Shown here: piece by piece, positions 18,943 through 28,282 of the stretch
Layout: each line of letters starts with the position of its first letter
Numbering within the stretch: position 1 is the first letter of the stretch
Assembly (NCBI GenBank): GCA_947495295.1
Contig: CANLYJ010000003.1
Location: forward strand, 124,001 to 188,000
Reading direction: 5' to 3'
Origin: an uncultured Paracoccaceae bacterium
GTDB lineage: Bacteria > Pseudomonadota > Alphaproteobacteria > Rhodobacterales > Rhodobacteraceae
Length of the DNA stretch: 64,000 bases
Notes under the pieces: model-generated
The model's database searches: none
Seen by the model: only the letters and a program-made list of their open reading frames with translations
What the model was told of the DNA's origin: nothing
Position numbers and translations under genes: made by a program

Positions 18943-19947
18943 ATGCCGCCTAAAAAGAAGGCCGCCGCGAAACCCAATGTTTCTGCCGAAGAACTACTAG
19001 GTCACTACCGAGAAATGCTGTTGATCCGGCGGTTTGAAGAAAAGGCAGGTCAACTTTACGGCATGGGCCTGATCGGCGGTTTCTGTCACCTCTATATCGG
19101 ACAAGAAGCTGTCGTTGTGGGGCTTGAGGCCGCTGCAGAAGAAGGCGACAAGCGCGTCACATCCTACCGCGATCACGGCCATATGCTGGCCTGTGGCATG
19201 GACCCAAAGGGCATCATGGCAGAGCTGACAGGCCGCGAGGGCGGCTTTTCCAAGGGCAAGGGCGGCTCCATGCACATGTTCTCGAAAGAGAAGCATTTCT
19301 ATGGCGGCCACGGTATTGTTGCGGCCCAGGTGCCGCTAGGTGCTGGACTGGCCTTTGCTGATAAATACAAGGGCAATGGCCGGGTGACTTTCACCTATTT
19401 CGGCGACGGGGCTGCCAATCAGGGCCAGGTCTATGAAACCTACAATATGGCCGAACTTTGGGACCTGCCGGTCGTTTTTGTCATTGAAAACAATCAGTAC
19501 GCCATGGGTACATCCGTCAAACGCTCCACCAAGTCCCCATCGCTTTGGGAACGCGGTGCGGCATACGGCATCCCCGGAGAGGAAGTGGATGGCATGAATG
19601 TGCTGGCCGTGAAAGAGGCCGGCGAGCGCGCCGTCGCCCACTGCCGCGCGGGCAAAGGCCCCTATATCCTCGAAGTCAAAACCTACCGCTATCGCGGCCA
19701 CTCGATGTCGGACCCGGCGAAATACCGGACCCGCGAAGAAGTTCAGAAGATGCGCGACGAGCGTGACCCGATCGAACAGGTCCGCGAGATGTTGCTGACC
19801 GGCAAACACGCCTCAGAAGACGATCTGAAAGCCATCGACAAGGAAATCAAAGGCATCGTCAACGAGGCCGCCGAATTCTCCAAGGAAAGCCCGGAGCCCG
19901 CGTTGGAAGAGCTTTGGACAGATATCTACGCAGAAGTGGAGGCGTAA
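18943..19947 (+). CDS. pdhA: Pyruvate dehydrogenase E1, alpha subunit
   Basis: 334 residues, normal length. With PdhB it decarboxylates pyruvate using ThDP. Seen: the ThDP motif YFGDGAANQGQVYETYNMAELWDLPVVFVIENN (GDG ... NN), HGIVAAQVPLGAGLAFA, RSTKSPSLWERG and YRYRGHSMSDPAKYRTREEV, where family members carry the phosphorylation/loop serine. Basic PPKKKAAAKP residues at the N-terminus are common in this group. GGAGGA lies upstream. The stop is 3 bases before pdhB. Confidence 0.97.
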   Translation: MPPKKKAAAKPNVSAEELLGHYREMLLIRRFEEKAGQLYGMGLIGGFCHLYIGQEAVVVGLEAAAEEGDKRVTSYRDHGHMLACGMDPKGIMAELTGREGGFSKGKGGSMHMFSKEKHFYGGHGIVAAQVPLGAGLAFADKYKGNGRVTFTYFGDGAANQGQVYETYNMAELWDLPVVFVIENNQYAMGTSVKRSTKSPSLWERGAAYGIPGEEVDGMNVLAVKEAGERAVAHCRAGKGPYILEVKTYRYRGHSMSDPAKYRTREEVQKMRDERDPIEQVREMLLTGKHASEDDLKAIDKEIKGIVNEAAEFSKESPEPALEELWTDIYAEVEA

Positions 19948-19950
19948 ACC

Positions 19951-21324
19951 ATGGCAACTGAAATCCTGATGCCCGCCCTGTCGCCTACCATGGAAGAAGG
20001 CACATTGGCCAAATGGCTCGTCAAGGAAGGCGACACCGTGTCCTCTGGCGATATCATGGCCGAGATCGAAACCGACAAGGCCACGATGGAATTCGAAGCC
20101 GTCGACGAAGGCATTGTTGGCAAAATTGTCGTGCAAGAAGGCACCGAAGGCGTGAAGGTGAATGATGTGATCGCCATTCTGGTCGAAGAAGGCGAAGAGG
20201 TCCCCGATCAAGTCGGGGACGGTGGCAGTACGACAACACCCGCCCCGGCCCCCGAGCCGGGGCCTCAAGCTGCACCCGCCAGCGCAGCGGCGCCCGCTGC
20301 TCCCGCCCCCGACGCGACGCCGGATTGGGATGCGGACGTGGAACTGAAATCCACCACCGTGCGCGAAGCCCTGCGCGATGCCATGGCCGAAGAAATGCGC
20401 CGCGACGAAGACGTCTTCCTGATGGGCGAAGAGGTCGCCGAATATCAAGGTGCCTATAAGATCAGCCAAGGCCTGCTGGATGAATTCGGGGCCAAGCGCG
20501 TGATCGACACGCCGATCACCGAACATGGTTTCGCCGGGATCGGCACCGGGGCCGCCTTTGGCGGGCTGAAGCCAATTGTGGAGTTCATGACATTCAACTT
20601 TGCCATGCAGGCCATTGATCATATTATCAACTCTGCAGCCAAGACACTTTACATGTCCGGCGGTCAGATGGGCGCACCCATGGTCTTTCGTGGCCCCAAT
20701 GGTGCAGCCGCCCGCGTTGGCGCACAGCACTCTCAGGACTACGCAGCCTGGTATATGCAGATCCCCGGTCTGAAAGTGGTGATGCCCTATTCGGCGGCTG
20801 ATGCAAAAGGTTTGATGAAAACCGCAATTCGCGACCCCAACCCGGTGATCTTCCTGGAAAACGAAATCCTCTATGGCAAATCCTTTGATGTGCCCGTGAT
20901 GGATGATTTCACCATTCCGTTTGGGAAGGCCAAGATTGAACGGCCGGGCGATGACGTCACCATCGTCAGCTTTGGAATTGGCATGACATATGCGCTGGCA
21001 GCCGCTGAAAAGCTGGCCGAGGACGGCATCAATGCAGAAGTCATCAACCTGCGGACACTGCGCCCAATGGATACGGATACGATCCTGGCCTCGGTGCGCA
21101 AGACCAACCGCTGCGTCACCGTCGAAGAAGGCTGGCCGCAAGGCAGTGTCGGCAACTACATCAGTTCGGTGATCATGCAACAGGCGTTTGACTATCTCGA
21201 CGCGCCGGTGATCAATTGCACGGGTAAGGATGTACCAATGCCTTATGCCGCCAACCTTGAAAAACACGCGCTGGTGACGACCGATGAAGTGGTCGATGCC
21301 TGCAAGCAAGTGACCTACCGGTAA
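19951..21324 (+). CDS. pdhB: Pyruvate dehydrogenase E1, beta subunit with N-terminal lipoyl domain
   Basis: 457 residues, about 130 more than a plain E1 beta. Residues 2-80 are a lipoyl domain with the lipoylation site [15 protein letters not shown]. Residues about 83-128 are an Ala/Pro-rich linker, whose first half ([21 protein letters not shown]) is encoded by a REP-like palindromic element. From about 128 comes the transketolase-like E1 beta domain ([77 protein letters not shown]). Lipoyl-bearing E1 beta is known in alphaproteobacteria. Its lipoyl domain is nearly identical to that of PdhC, suggesting gene conversion. Twelve bases separate it from pdhC. Confidence 0.97.
   Translation: MATEILMPALSPTMEEGTLAKWLVKEGDTVSSGDIMAEIETDKATMEFEAVDEGIVGKIVVQEGTEGVKVNDVIAILVEEGEEVPDQVGDGGSTTTPAPAPEPGPQAAPASAAAPAAPAPDATPDWDADVELKSTTVREALRDAMAEEMRRDEDVFLMGEEVAEYQGAYKISQGLLDEFGAKRVIDTPITEHGFAGIGTGAAFGGLKPIVEFMTFNFAMQAIDHIINSAAKTLYMSGGQMGAPMVFRGPNGAAARVGAQHSQDYAAWYMQIPGLKVVMPYSAADAKGLMKTAIRDPNPVIFLENEILYGKSFDVPVMDDFTIPFGKAKIERPGDDVTIVSFGIGMTYALAAAEKLAEDGINAEVINLRTLRPMDTDTILASVRKTNRCVTVEEGWPQGSVGNYISSVIMQQAFDYLDAPVINCTGKDVPMPYAANLEKHALVTTDEVVDACKQVTYR
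20200..20263 (+). repeat. REP-like palindromic element inside pdhB
   Basis: Two hairpins: GTCCCCGA/TCGGGGAC (20200-20207 and 20213-20220, loop TCAAG) and GCCCCGGC/GCCGGGGC (20242-20249 and 20256-20263). The pair has the look of alphaproteobacterial REP doublets, like those at 54732-54797 and 56431-56482, but here it is translated as part of the interdomain linker without breaking the frame. Confidence 0.65.
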
Positions 21325-21336
21325 GGAGACGACGCG

Positions 21337-22644
21337 ATGCCAACAGAAATCCTGATGCCGGCCCTGTCCCCCACCATGGAGGAAGGCACATTGGCCAAAT
21401 GGCTGGTCAAAGAAGGCGACACGGTCGCATCCGGCGATGTTATGGCCGAGATCGAGACCGACAAGGCGACGATGGAGTTCGAAGCCGTCGATGAAGGAAC
21501 CATCGGAAAAATCGTTGTTCCTGAAGGCACCGAAGGGGTGAAGGTCAACGACGTGATTGCGGTCTTGTTGGAAGATGGCGAAAGCGCGGATGATATCACG
21601 ACATCAGCCGCACCCGCCCCGGCGGCGCAGCCGACGGCGGCTGCGGAGGCGGCTCCCGCAGGGGGCCCCGACAAGGCCGGCTCCGGTGCGGCCCCTGCCC
21701 CTGCCTCCCCAATCAAAGATGGCAACCGCATCTTTGCCACCCCGCTCGCGCGGCGTATCGCGCAGGATAAGGGGCTCGATCTGTCACAGATCAACGGCTC
21801 CGGCCCGCATGGTCGTATCATCAAGGCAGATGTTGAAAACGCCCAGCCGAGCGCGAAACCCGCCAAAACAGACACCCCCGCGAAGGCCGAGGCCCCCGCC
21901 GCGATGGCGACCGGGCCTGCCACGGATGTGGTTCTCAAGACATATGAGGGCCGACCATTCGAAGAGGTCAAGCTTGACGGCATGCGCAAGACGATTGCCG
22001 CACGCCTGACAGAGGCGAAACAATCCGTCCCGCATTTCTACCTGCGGCGTGACATCAACCTTGATGCATTGTTGAAATTCCGCGGCCAGTTAAACAAGCA
22101 ACTTGAAGAGCGCGGCATAAAGCTTTCGGTCAATGACTTCATCATCAAAGCCTGCGCTCTCGCCCTGCAAGAGGTGCCAGAAGCCAACGCCGTCTGGGCT
22201 GGCGACCGGACGCTACAGTTCGAAAAGTCGGACGTCGCCGTTGCTGTGGCGATCGAGGGCGGACTGTTTACACCCGTCCTGAAGGACGCGGATATGAAAT
22301 CGCTGTCTACATTGTCGGCCGAGATGAAAGATCTTGCCGGTCGCGCGCGCGAACGCAAGCTCGCCCCGCATGAATATCAAGGCGGCAGCTTTGCAATCTC
22401 AAACCTCGGCATGTTCGGCATCGACAATTTCGACGCCATCATCAACCCGCCCCATGCTGCCATTCTGGCGGTCGGTGCTGGGGTGAAAAAGCCGATCGTT
22501 GGGACCGATGGCGAACTGGCAGTCGGCACGGTTATGTCTGTGACATTGTCGGTCGATCACCGGGTCATTGACGGCGCATTGGGTGCAAACCTGCTACAGG
22601 CGATCAAGAATAATCTCGAAAACCCGATGACCATGCTCGCTTAA
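21337..22644 (+). CDS. pdhC: Pyruvate dehydrogenase E2, dihydrolipoamide acetyltransferase
   Basis: 435 residues. Domains: lipoyl (2-80, [15 protein letters not shown]), Ala/Pro linker, peripheral subunit-binding domain near 130-165 ([36 protein letters not shown] in outline), second linker, and a catalytic acetyltransferase core from about 205 ending with the active-site HxxxDG ([13 protein letters not shown]). It moves acetyl groups from lipoamide to CoA and forms the core of the complex. The lipoamide dehydrogenase gene is not in the window. A terminator follows the stop closely. Confidence 0.97.
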   Translation: MPTEILMPALSPTMEEGTLAKWLVKEGDTVASGDVMAEIETDKATMEFEAVDEGTIGKIVVPEGTEGVKVNDVIAVLLEDGESADDITTSAAPAPAAQPTAAAEAAPAGGPDKAGSGAAPAPASPIKDGNRIFATPLARRIAQDKGLDLSQINGSGPHGRIIKADVENAQPSAKPAKTDTPAKAEAPAAMATGPATDVVLKTYEGRPFEEVKLDGMRKTIAARLTEAKQSVPHFYLRRDINLDALLKFRGQLNKQLEERGIKLSVNDFIIKACALALQEVPEANAVWAGDRTLQFEKSDVAVAVAIEGGLFTPVLKDADMKSLSTLSAEMKDLAGRARERKLAPHEYQGGSFAISNLGMFGIDNFDAIINPPHAAILAVGAGVKKPIVGTDGELAVGTVMSVTLSVDHRVIDGALGANLLQAIKNNLENPMTMLA

Positions 22645-22650
22645 GCACTT

Positions 22651-22682
22651 GAAAACGCGCGGCTTAATAGCCCCGCGTTTTC
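22651..22682 (+). terminator. Intrinsic terminator after pdhC
   Basis: GAAAACGCG (22651-22659) pairs with CGCGTTTTC (22674-22682), and an inner CGG/CCG step adds to it. The symmetric A/T flanks mean it could stop transcription from both pdhC and the convergent cysE. Confidence 0.7.
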
Positions 22683-22731
22683 ACTCTCAGACCAATATTG
22701 ATATTCCTGCAATCAGAGTTGCAGCGTCGCT

Positions 22732-23541
22732 TTAGTCGACAGTTCCCAAAATCTGATCCATTGTCATGGATGGTTGCGAACACCCCGCCTCGCCTACGAT
22801 CTTTGCGGGCACGCCTGCGACAGTCTTCATCGGCGGCACTTCCGCCAACACAACAGACCCAGCTGCAATCCGGCTGCAATGGCCGACTGTGATATTGCCC
22901 AGCACCTTTGCACCCGCACCGATCAACACGCCATTGCCGATCTTTGGATGGCGATCATCGTCTTCCTTACCGGTGCCACCCAAGGTGACCGAGTGCAGCA
23001 TCGATACATTGTCCCCCACGATAGCCGTTTCTCCGATCACAATGGAATGGGCGTGGTCTATCATGATGCCTTGCCCGATCTGGGCGGCCGGATGAATATC
23101 AACGCCGAAAATCTCGCTCACTCTCATTTGAACAAAATAAGCAAGATCGCGGCGATCACTCTGCCAGAGCCAATGGCCAAGCCGATAAGCTTGAATAGCT
23201 TGAAAACCCTTGAAAAACAGCAGCGGCTGCACGAAACGATGGCAGGCGGGATCGCGATCAAATATCGCCACGAGATCTGCGCGAGCCGCCGCCGTCAGTT
23301 CTGGCGCCGCCAGATATGCGGCATCTGCAATTTCGCGCAAAATCTGCTCGGACATCTCGGGCGACGCAAGCTTCATCGACATCCGGTAGGCCAATGCCCC
23401 TTCAAACGTCGCGTGATGCAGCACGCCGGCATGAATAAGCCCGCCCATCAACGGCTCTGCCGCGATTGCGCTTTCCGCTTCTTCGCAAATGCGATGCCAA
23501 ACCGGATCAATCTCTGTCAGGGACGGTTTTGCATGTGCCAT
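22732..23541 (-). CDS. cysE: Serine O-acetyltransferase
   Basis: 269 residues from the ATG at 23539-23541 (AAGG eight bases upstream); an ATG three codons earlier is too close to its AAGG. It makes O-acetylserine for cysteine synthesis. The N-terminal helical domain (WHRICEEAESAIAAEPLMGGLIHAGVL) is followed by the left-handed beta-helix of hexapeptide repeats (DIHPAAQIGQGIMIDHAHSIVIGETA, VSMLHSVTLGGTG, IGAGAKVLGNITVG) and a flexible tail ending near DQILG. The catalytic histidines are in DHAHSIVIG and LHSVTLGG. It lies between the pdh operon and the GTA cluster. Confidence 0.96.
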   Translation of the reverse strand: MAHAKPSLTEIDPVWHRICEEAESAIAAEPLMGGLIHAGVLHHATFEGALAYRMSMKLASPEMSEQILREIADAAYLAAPELTAAARADLVAIFDRDPACHRFVQPLLFFKGFQAIQAYRLGHWLWQSDRRDLAYFVQMRVSEIFGVDIHPAAQIGQGIMIDHAHSIVIGETAIVGDNVSMLHSVTLGGTGKEDDDRHPKIGNGVLIGAGAKVLGNITVGHCSRIAAGSVVLAEVPPMKTVAGVPAKIVGEAGCSQPSMTMDQILGTVD

Positions 23542-23621
23542 GGCTGTCATCCTTCATCTGGAACTTGTTATGTAGTCCAGACAAGTGGGGTTCGCCAACA
23601 ACAAACATGTGATGGATGATA

Positions 23622-23915
23622 TCAAGCGGTGTGATCGTGTCGTGTTGCGATAACTTGATCAATAACGATCTTCAGACATTTCAGGTATTCGCTGTGGCAT
23701 TGGCCGGGCCTTACAGATTTGTCATACCGCGCTGTGGCAGACAGCAATGTGCCGACCCCGAATGTGGGATGTGGCTGTCCGATGTGTTTGCGATATCTGT
23801 CCGCGGTTCCCGCGTCTTCACACAAGTCCCGCGCCAGGTGCACCCTGTGCAATGGATCGGCGCATAACAAGACGCGCGCAGCCATATCAAGATCGGCAAG
23901 TTGGATCGGACGCAT
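23622..23915 (-). CDS. Small protein trailing the GTA cluster
   Basis: 97 residues, read in the same direction as g15 with only 9 bases between g15's stop and its start, so it is probably the last gene of the GTA transcript. The sequence (MRPIQLADLDMAARVLLCADPLHRVHLARDLCEDAGTADRY in outline, then GQPHPTFGVGTLLSAT) is soluble and mainly helical, with a conserved-looking HP..G.GTL segment. I recall similar short proteins behind g15 in other Rhodobacterales but know no function. Confidence 0.75.
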   Translation of the reverse strand: MRPIQLADLDMAARVLLCADPLHRVHLARDLCEDAGTADRYRKHIGQPHPTFGVGTLLSATARYDKSVRPGQCHSEYLKCLKIVIDQVIATRHDHTA

Positions 23916-23924
23916 CTGTGAAGG

Positions 23925-26900
23925 TTACGCTTGGACGTCTAGGGCGCTGAATAGCCCCGGACCATAACGGGCCGAAATCTGTGCAACCTCAATACGATAA
24001 GGCAATGCGCCAACTTCCGCTGCGGCATCTGCCGCAGGGTAAAGCCAATCAGCCCGGGTCACCGTGACTTCACGACGCAGTTCACCATCGTGTATCACGC
24101 GTATCAGATAGGCCTCATTTTCTTCGCCAAGTGGAATATCTGGTCCACTCCAAAGATCCCCATCAATGCGGCTGCACCTGATCCAGGAGACGGCAAGCCC
24201 AGACGTCGCTTCCACAGCCCGTAAATGCGCAACCGGGTAAGGGCGCAAACCGTTGCCCTGAAATGCATGCGTTTCGTATTTGTAGCTTGGTGCATCCATA
24301 GCCGCAGTTGCCGGGCCATAACGGAAATGGCGGGTGATACCTCGCGCAGAGGTTGCCAGGCCGATTTGGGACGGCGTACCGTCCAGGATCACAATTCGGG
24401 ACCCTGTCGGCCAGACATCCGGTATCAGTCCTCTTGTCCCCAACTGGCCCCGCAGCAACCCATCAAGCGTAAAACGGTTACTGCCAGACGGGATAGCATC
24501 ACGAAATTGGACAATCTCCCACCGATCAGGCGACCCATCGCCAATCGCAAGGACATTGCTGCCGCCAAGCAGCGCCTCTGTCGTTGCGGAACTCAAGTCA
24601 CCGCTGATCAGTTCAATTTCGAACCCGGACTGCCGGTCCCAGATGCCCGATGGTCCCGACAATAGGGGCGAACGGGCCAATCCAATTTGAGAGGCATCGT
24701 TGATCAGCTCTTGCAACGCATAGCCACTGTCCTGTGCCGCACTGTATAGGGCAACCGTACCGGGCCAAGGCGAACTGCTGGTCGCAACATGTGGCGCGGT
24801 TTCCATCTCATCACCAGTCAAAAGCGGTAGATCCATGAACAGCATCTCAACCGGGACAGGGCCGGCAAATGGCTGCAACACCACATCTTCGTCCAATGTG
24901 GTCTGTTGCAGGTAAGTCTCCGCATTGATCCGGGTCGCCTCGGCCAGACGCAATCCCGCCTCTTCAATCCTGTCAATGCGGTAGACACCTTCATGGGCAT
25001 CCGTTTCGATGGAGACAACATCGCCAGGGCCGACACCGATCTGCGATGGCGGCAACGCGAAACTGGCGGTATCGCGGGCGACCCGCGCCTCTTCGATCCA
25101 GCGGGACACCGTTTGCCGACCTTCGTTACGCGTCAGCGCAAGTGGGGCTTCTGAACGGTTCGTTGCAAAACTAGCCTCATCAGGGTGGACAATCTCTGAC
25201 GCCGCAGGTGAGAAATCACCATCAGCCGTCAGATAGCTCAGTTGAACGCGCCCCGCAATTTCCGCCGCTGGCGCCCGTGTCAACGCAATTGACCGATCCT
25301 GTTCACGATCAATGGCCAAGCTGTCATCCGCAATCACATGGTCAATCGCCCCGTCCCGGTTTTTGAAAATTAGCAGCCCGTCACGCTCGACTGCCTCAAA
25401 ACCATAGGTCATCATCAATGGCTGTAATGCCGCACGGGCTGAACCGGCATCCGGCACGATGTAGCCACGCACAATACCGTAAAGGCGCGAGACATCAAAT
25501 TGGGTAACACCTGATCGAGTGCAGATCTCTGCCACAACAGAGGCTAGCGACCTGTTGGTCGCCCGCCCGTTCAACCAATGCCCACGCGCGTAGTTTTCAC
25601 CATCAGACCACAGGCCACGATTGCCAGGAAAGAATGGGTATGGTCGCGCATCCCATGCCCAAACGTGCATACGATCGGTCGCAACCATGCGTCCGCTATA
25701 TTCAGTTGAGATTGGATTATTCGCGGCATCGGCAAAATATTCTGACATCGCACGCAAATATTGCATCTGGATAAAATCATCACGATTGCCATTTGAGTAG
25801 TGCGGGGTTTGCGACTCTGACGACTTTGGGTCAATAAATTTATTGGGCTGATTGGTGCCTTTGTCGAGAGCGGAACAACCAAACTCCGTAAACCAAATCG
25901 GCTTGCTTTGCGGTTGCCAATCTGTTGGCGCGGTTTGCCGAACACCATTGATGCGGTTGTGATGTTGGTTGCCCCACCAACCTTCGAAATCCTTGTAACG
26001 CCACACCCACGGCTCGCCCTCGCCATCCGTGATCGGAGTGCGGCGCTGCGCATCGCGCGCCTCCGGCGTTGCATAATACCAGTCGTACCCTTCACCGCCT
26101 GCGATATTCGATTTCAGATAGTCCAGATCATAGATCGAACCGGCAGCGTTATCGGCATGATCATCGCCATCACGCCAGTCCGACAGGGGCATGTAATTAT
26201 CGACACCAATGAAGTCGATATTCGGGTCCGCCCATAGAGGATCAAGGTGAAACAGTTTATCACCTGTGCCTACTGGCTGATACCCATGATACTCGGACCA
26301 ATCGGCAGCGTAGCTGATCTTGCAGTCCGGCCCCAAGATACCGCGCACCTCCGCGGCTAGTACCCGCAGCGCATCAACGGCAGGAAAGCTGTTCGCGGGG
26401 CCCCTGATTTGGGTCAAGCCACGCATTTCTGATCCGATACAGAACGCTGAAACGCCGCCCGCCGCCGCACATAGATACGCGTAATGCAGAATGAACCGGC
26501 GATAACCCCATTCATTGGGGCCAGCATAATTAACTCTCTCCCCAACGACAGTGAAATCAGCGACCGAGGCCCCGCCCATAAATGCGTCAACCTCATCTAC
26601 CGCCGCCTGCGTGCCATCCGGTGTCCCAGTGATCGTCGGAGCCAATGACGTCGTGATCCGCCCCCGCCAAGGCAGGGCCGCCTGCCCCACATCACCCGTC
26701 CAGGGATCGGTCAAAGTGTTCCCTGACAACTGATCCATCAGGATGAAAGGATAAAACACAGGCTCCAGCCCGCGCGCGCGCATATTTTGGACAGCCTGGA
26801 CAACCGATGTATCAGTGGGCGTCCCACCATAAACCGGCGCCCCATCTTTGAAAGGCACGCGCGCAGCAGTGGAGCGAACGTCACCCGAGACGCGCCATGG

Positions 26901-27845
26901 CATGGCAATCGCGTCGGCGCTGCTTTGTTCGACCTTCGGACGAACTGAACAAGCGCCACAGCGCAAGTCATCCCCGAACCACGACACAACCATGACCACC
27001 GATTTGCAGGCAGGCAGCTCTTCCTCCAACGTATCCATTGATATCTGGAAATCGGTCCCACCCATTGGCGAGTTGGAGTTGATCGCCAACTGCTGGCCAT
27101 ATCCAGCGGACAGGTAGACCGGCGTTGTGGCAAGCGAATACTCACCCGTGCCGGGGATCAAGGCGACACCCGTCACTTTGTCATGCAAGTCCTGTTGATC
27201 GGTGGGCGCATCCGCGTCGGCAGGTCGGCTCACTTCAAAACTGAATTGCGGGATACGATTGCCGAACTGGCCAAGCGGTAGGTCCTCGAAAACGACATAT
27301 GCCGTGCCACGATACGCCGGCGCATCGTCAGCCCCTTCAACCGCAGCAATCTTTGGATCAGGTAGCTGGTCATCCGTTCCATGATAAACGCGCATATTCA
27401 GATCGCTGCGGGCCAGCTCGACCCCATCAGCCCAGATACGGCCAACGCGGGAAATCGCTCCATCGCACAGGCCAATCGCCATACTCACGGAATAGGAATA
27501 TGTGGTGACTTCCGGCTCTGGCGGACGTGACCCCTTCCCACCACTGCCACCGGTCGTCTTTTTCCGTTCCTTGAAATGACTGGCCCAGATCACCTGCCCG
27601 GCAATGCGCATCCGCCCATAGAGCTGTTGGATATCCGTTCCTTCGCTAGCGCCGGTCAGGCGAAAGCGGTCAACGCGACCTGTCTCAACCGCCTCACTGC
27701 CGCCGCCCAACAACTGCTGGTCGATCCTGCGACCGATGACGGCACCTGCGGCGCGTCCGATGGTTGCCATCGACAGGCCAAGTACCGATCCACCGATGGA
27801 TCCGCCAACAGCCATGCCTGCAACAGAAAGTGCGATTGTCGCCAT
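23925..27845 (-). CDS. g15: GTA g15: large baseplate/tail-tip host-contact protein
   Basis: 1306 residues from the ATG at 27843-27845 (GGATAGGTCTT upstream), close to RcGTA gp15. It forms the centre of the baseplate and tail tip. N-terminal residues 1-50 are glycine-rich and hydrophobic (VAGMAVGGSIGGSVLG). The region about 330-750 is a GTA TIM-barrel-like domain (YAADWSEYHGYQP, IDFIGVDNYMPLSDW, KPIWFTEFGCSALDKG), which looks like a glycoside-hydrolase fold. C-terminal parts have beta-rich phage-tail-like modules. The frame is fully open. It follows g14 after 5 bases. Confidence 0.95.
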   Translation of the reverse strand: MATIALSVAGMAVGGSIGGSVLGLSMATIGRAAGAVIGRRIDQQLLGGGSEAVETGRVDRFRLTGASEGTDIQQLYGRMRIAGQVIWASHFKERKKTTGGSGGKGSRPPEPEVTTYSYSVSMAIGLCDGAISRVGRIWADGVELARSDLNMRVYHGTDDQLPDPKIAAVEGADDAPAYRGTAYVVFEDLPLGQFGNRIPQFSFEVSRPADADAPTDQQDLHDKVTGVALIPGTGEYSLATTPVYLSAGYGQQLAINSNSPMGGTDFQISMDTLEEELPACKSVVMVVSWFGDDLRCGACSVRPKVEQSSADAIAMPWRVSGDVRSTAARVPFKDGAPVYGGTPTDTSVVQAVQNMRARGLEPVFYPFILMDQLSGNTLTDPWTGDVGQAALPWRGRITTSLAPTITGTPDGTQAAVDEVDAFMGGASVADFTVVGERVNYAGPNEWGYRRFILHYAYLCAAAGGVSAFCIGSEMRGLTQIRGPANSFPAVDALRVLAAEVRGILGPDCKISYAADWSEYHGYQPVGTGDKLFHLDPLWADPNIDFIGVDNYMPLSDWRDGDDHADNAAGSIYDLDYLKSNIAGGEGYDWYYATPEARDAQRRTPITDGEGEPWVWRYKDFEGWWGNQHHNRINGVRQTAPTDWQPQSKPIWFTEFGCSALDKGTNQPNKFIDPKSSESQTPHYSNGNRDDFIQMQYLRAMSEYFADAANNPISTEYSGRMVATDRMHVWAWDARPYPFFPGNRGLWSDGENYARGHWLNGRATNRSLASVVAEICTRSGVTQFDVSRLYGIVRGYIVPDAGSARAALQPLMMTYGFEAVERDGLLIFKNRDGAIDHVIADDSLAIDREQDRSIALTRAPAAEIAGRVQLSYLTADGDFSPAASEIVHPDEASFATNRSEAPLALTRNEGRQTVSRWIEEARVARDTASFALPPSQIGVGPGDVVSIETDAHEGVYRIDRIEEAGLRLAEATRINAETYLQQTTLDEDVVLQPFAGPVPVEMLFMDLPLLTGDEMETAPHVATSSSPWPGTVALYSAAQDSGYALQELINDASQIGLARSPLLSGPSGIWDRQSGFEIELISGDLSSATTEALLGGSNVLAIGDGSPDRWEIVQFRDAIPSGSNRFTLDGLLRGQLGTRGLIPDVWPTGSRIVILDGTPSQIGLATSARGITRHFRYGPATAAMDAPSYKYETHAFQGNGLRPYPVAHLRAVEATSGLAVSWIRCSRIDGDLWSGPDIPLGEENEAYLIRVIHDGELRREVTVTRADWLYPAADAAAEVGALPYRIEVAQISARYGPGLFSALDVQA

Positions 27846-27850
27846 AAGAC

Positions 27851-28282
27851 CTATCCTTGTGAAACTGAGAAACGGGCAGCGATACGGCGACGCCAAGGTG
27901 CCGAAAGCGGGCTTTCGATCACCCCGTGGCCGGTATAGGCGTGAATGAACTGGGGATAGGGCGCGGACCTCGAAAACAAGCCCAGATGTTTGGCAACCGC
28001 CCCATCACGCATACGAAACAACAGAATTTCACCCGGCATGAAGGGGCCATCCTTCACCAACTTCATATGACGGCTGGCGGCGGCAAACAGCAGTTCCTCT
28101 CCTTGCGGTTCGGCCCAGTCCGCCGTGTAGCTGGGAACCACCTCTGGTTCATCGCCATGGACTTCACGCCAGACTCCGCGGATCAATCCCAAGCAATCGC
28201 AGCCAGTCCCCTTGGCCGTCGCCTGGTGCATGTAAGGTGTTCCGATCCATGCTCTTGCCGCCTGTGCCATTGCGATTGTCAT
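27851..28282 (-). CDS. g14: GTA g14: NlpC/P60 tail peptidase
   Basis: 143 residues. The start at 28280-28282 overlaps the g13 stop as ATGA. The catalytic cysteine lies in KGTGCDCLGLIRGVWRE and the histidine in AKHLGLFS, with FIHAYTGHGV nearby, as in NlpC/P60 cysteine peptidases. The RcGTA homologue sits at the baseplate and is thought to cut peptidoglycan during DNA delivery. Coupled to g13 and g15. Confidence 0.95.
   Translation of the reverse strand: MTIAMAQAARAWIGTPYMHQATAKGTGCDCLGLIRGVWREVHGDEPEVVPSYTADWAEPQGEELLFAAASRHMKLVKDGPFMPGEILLFRMRDGAVAKHLGLFSRSAPYPQFIHAYTGHGVIESPLSAPWRRRIAARFSVSQG

Noticed and set aside
19813..21309. Long open frame (498 codons) antisense to pdhA/pdhB
   Set aside because: It lies wholly opposite well-recognised genes, and its composition (His- and Gly-rich, no domain pattern) is what a GC-rich antisense frame produces.
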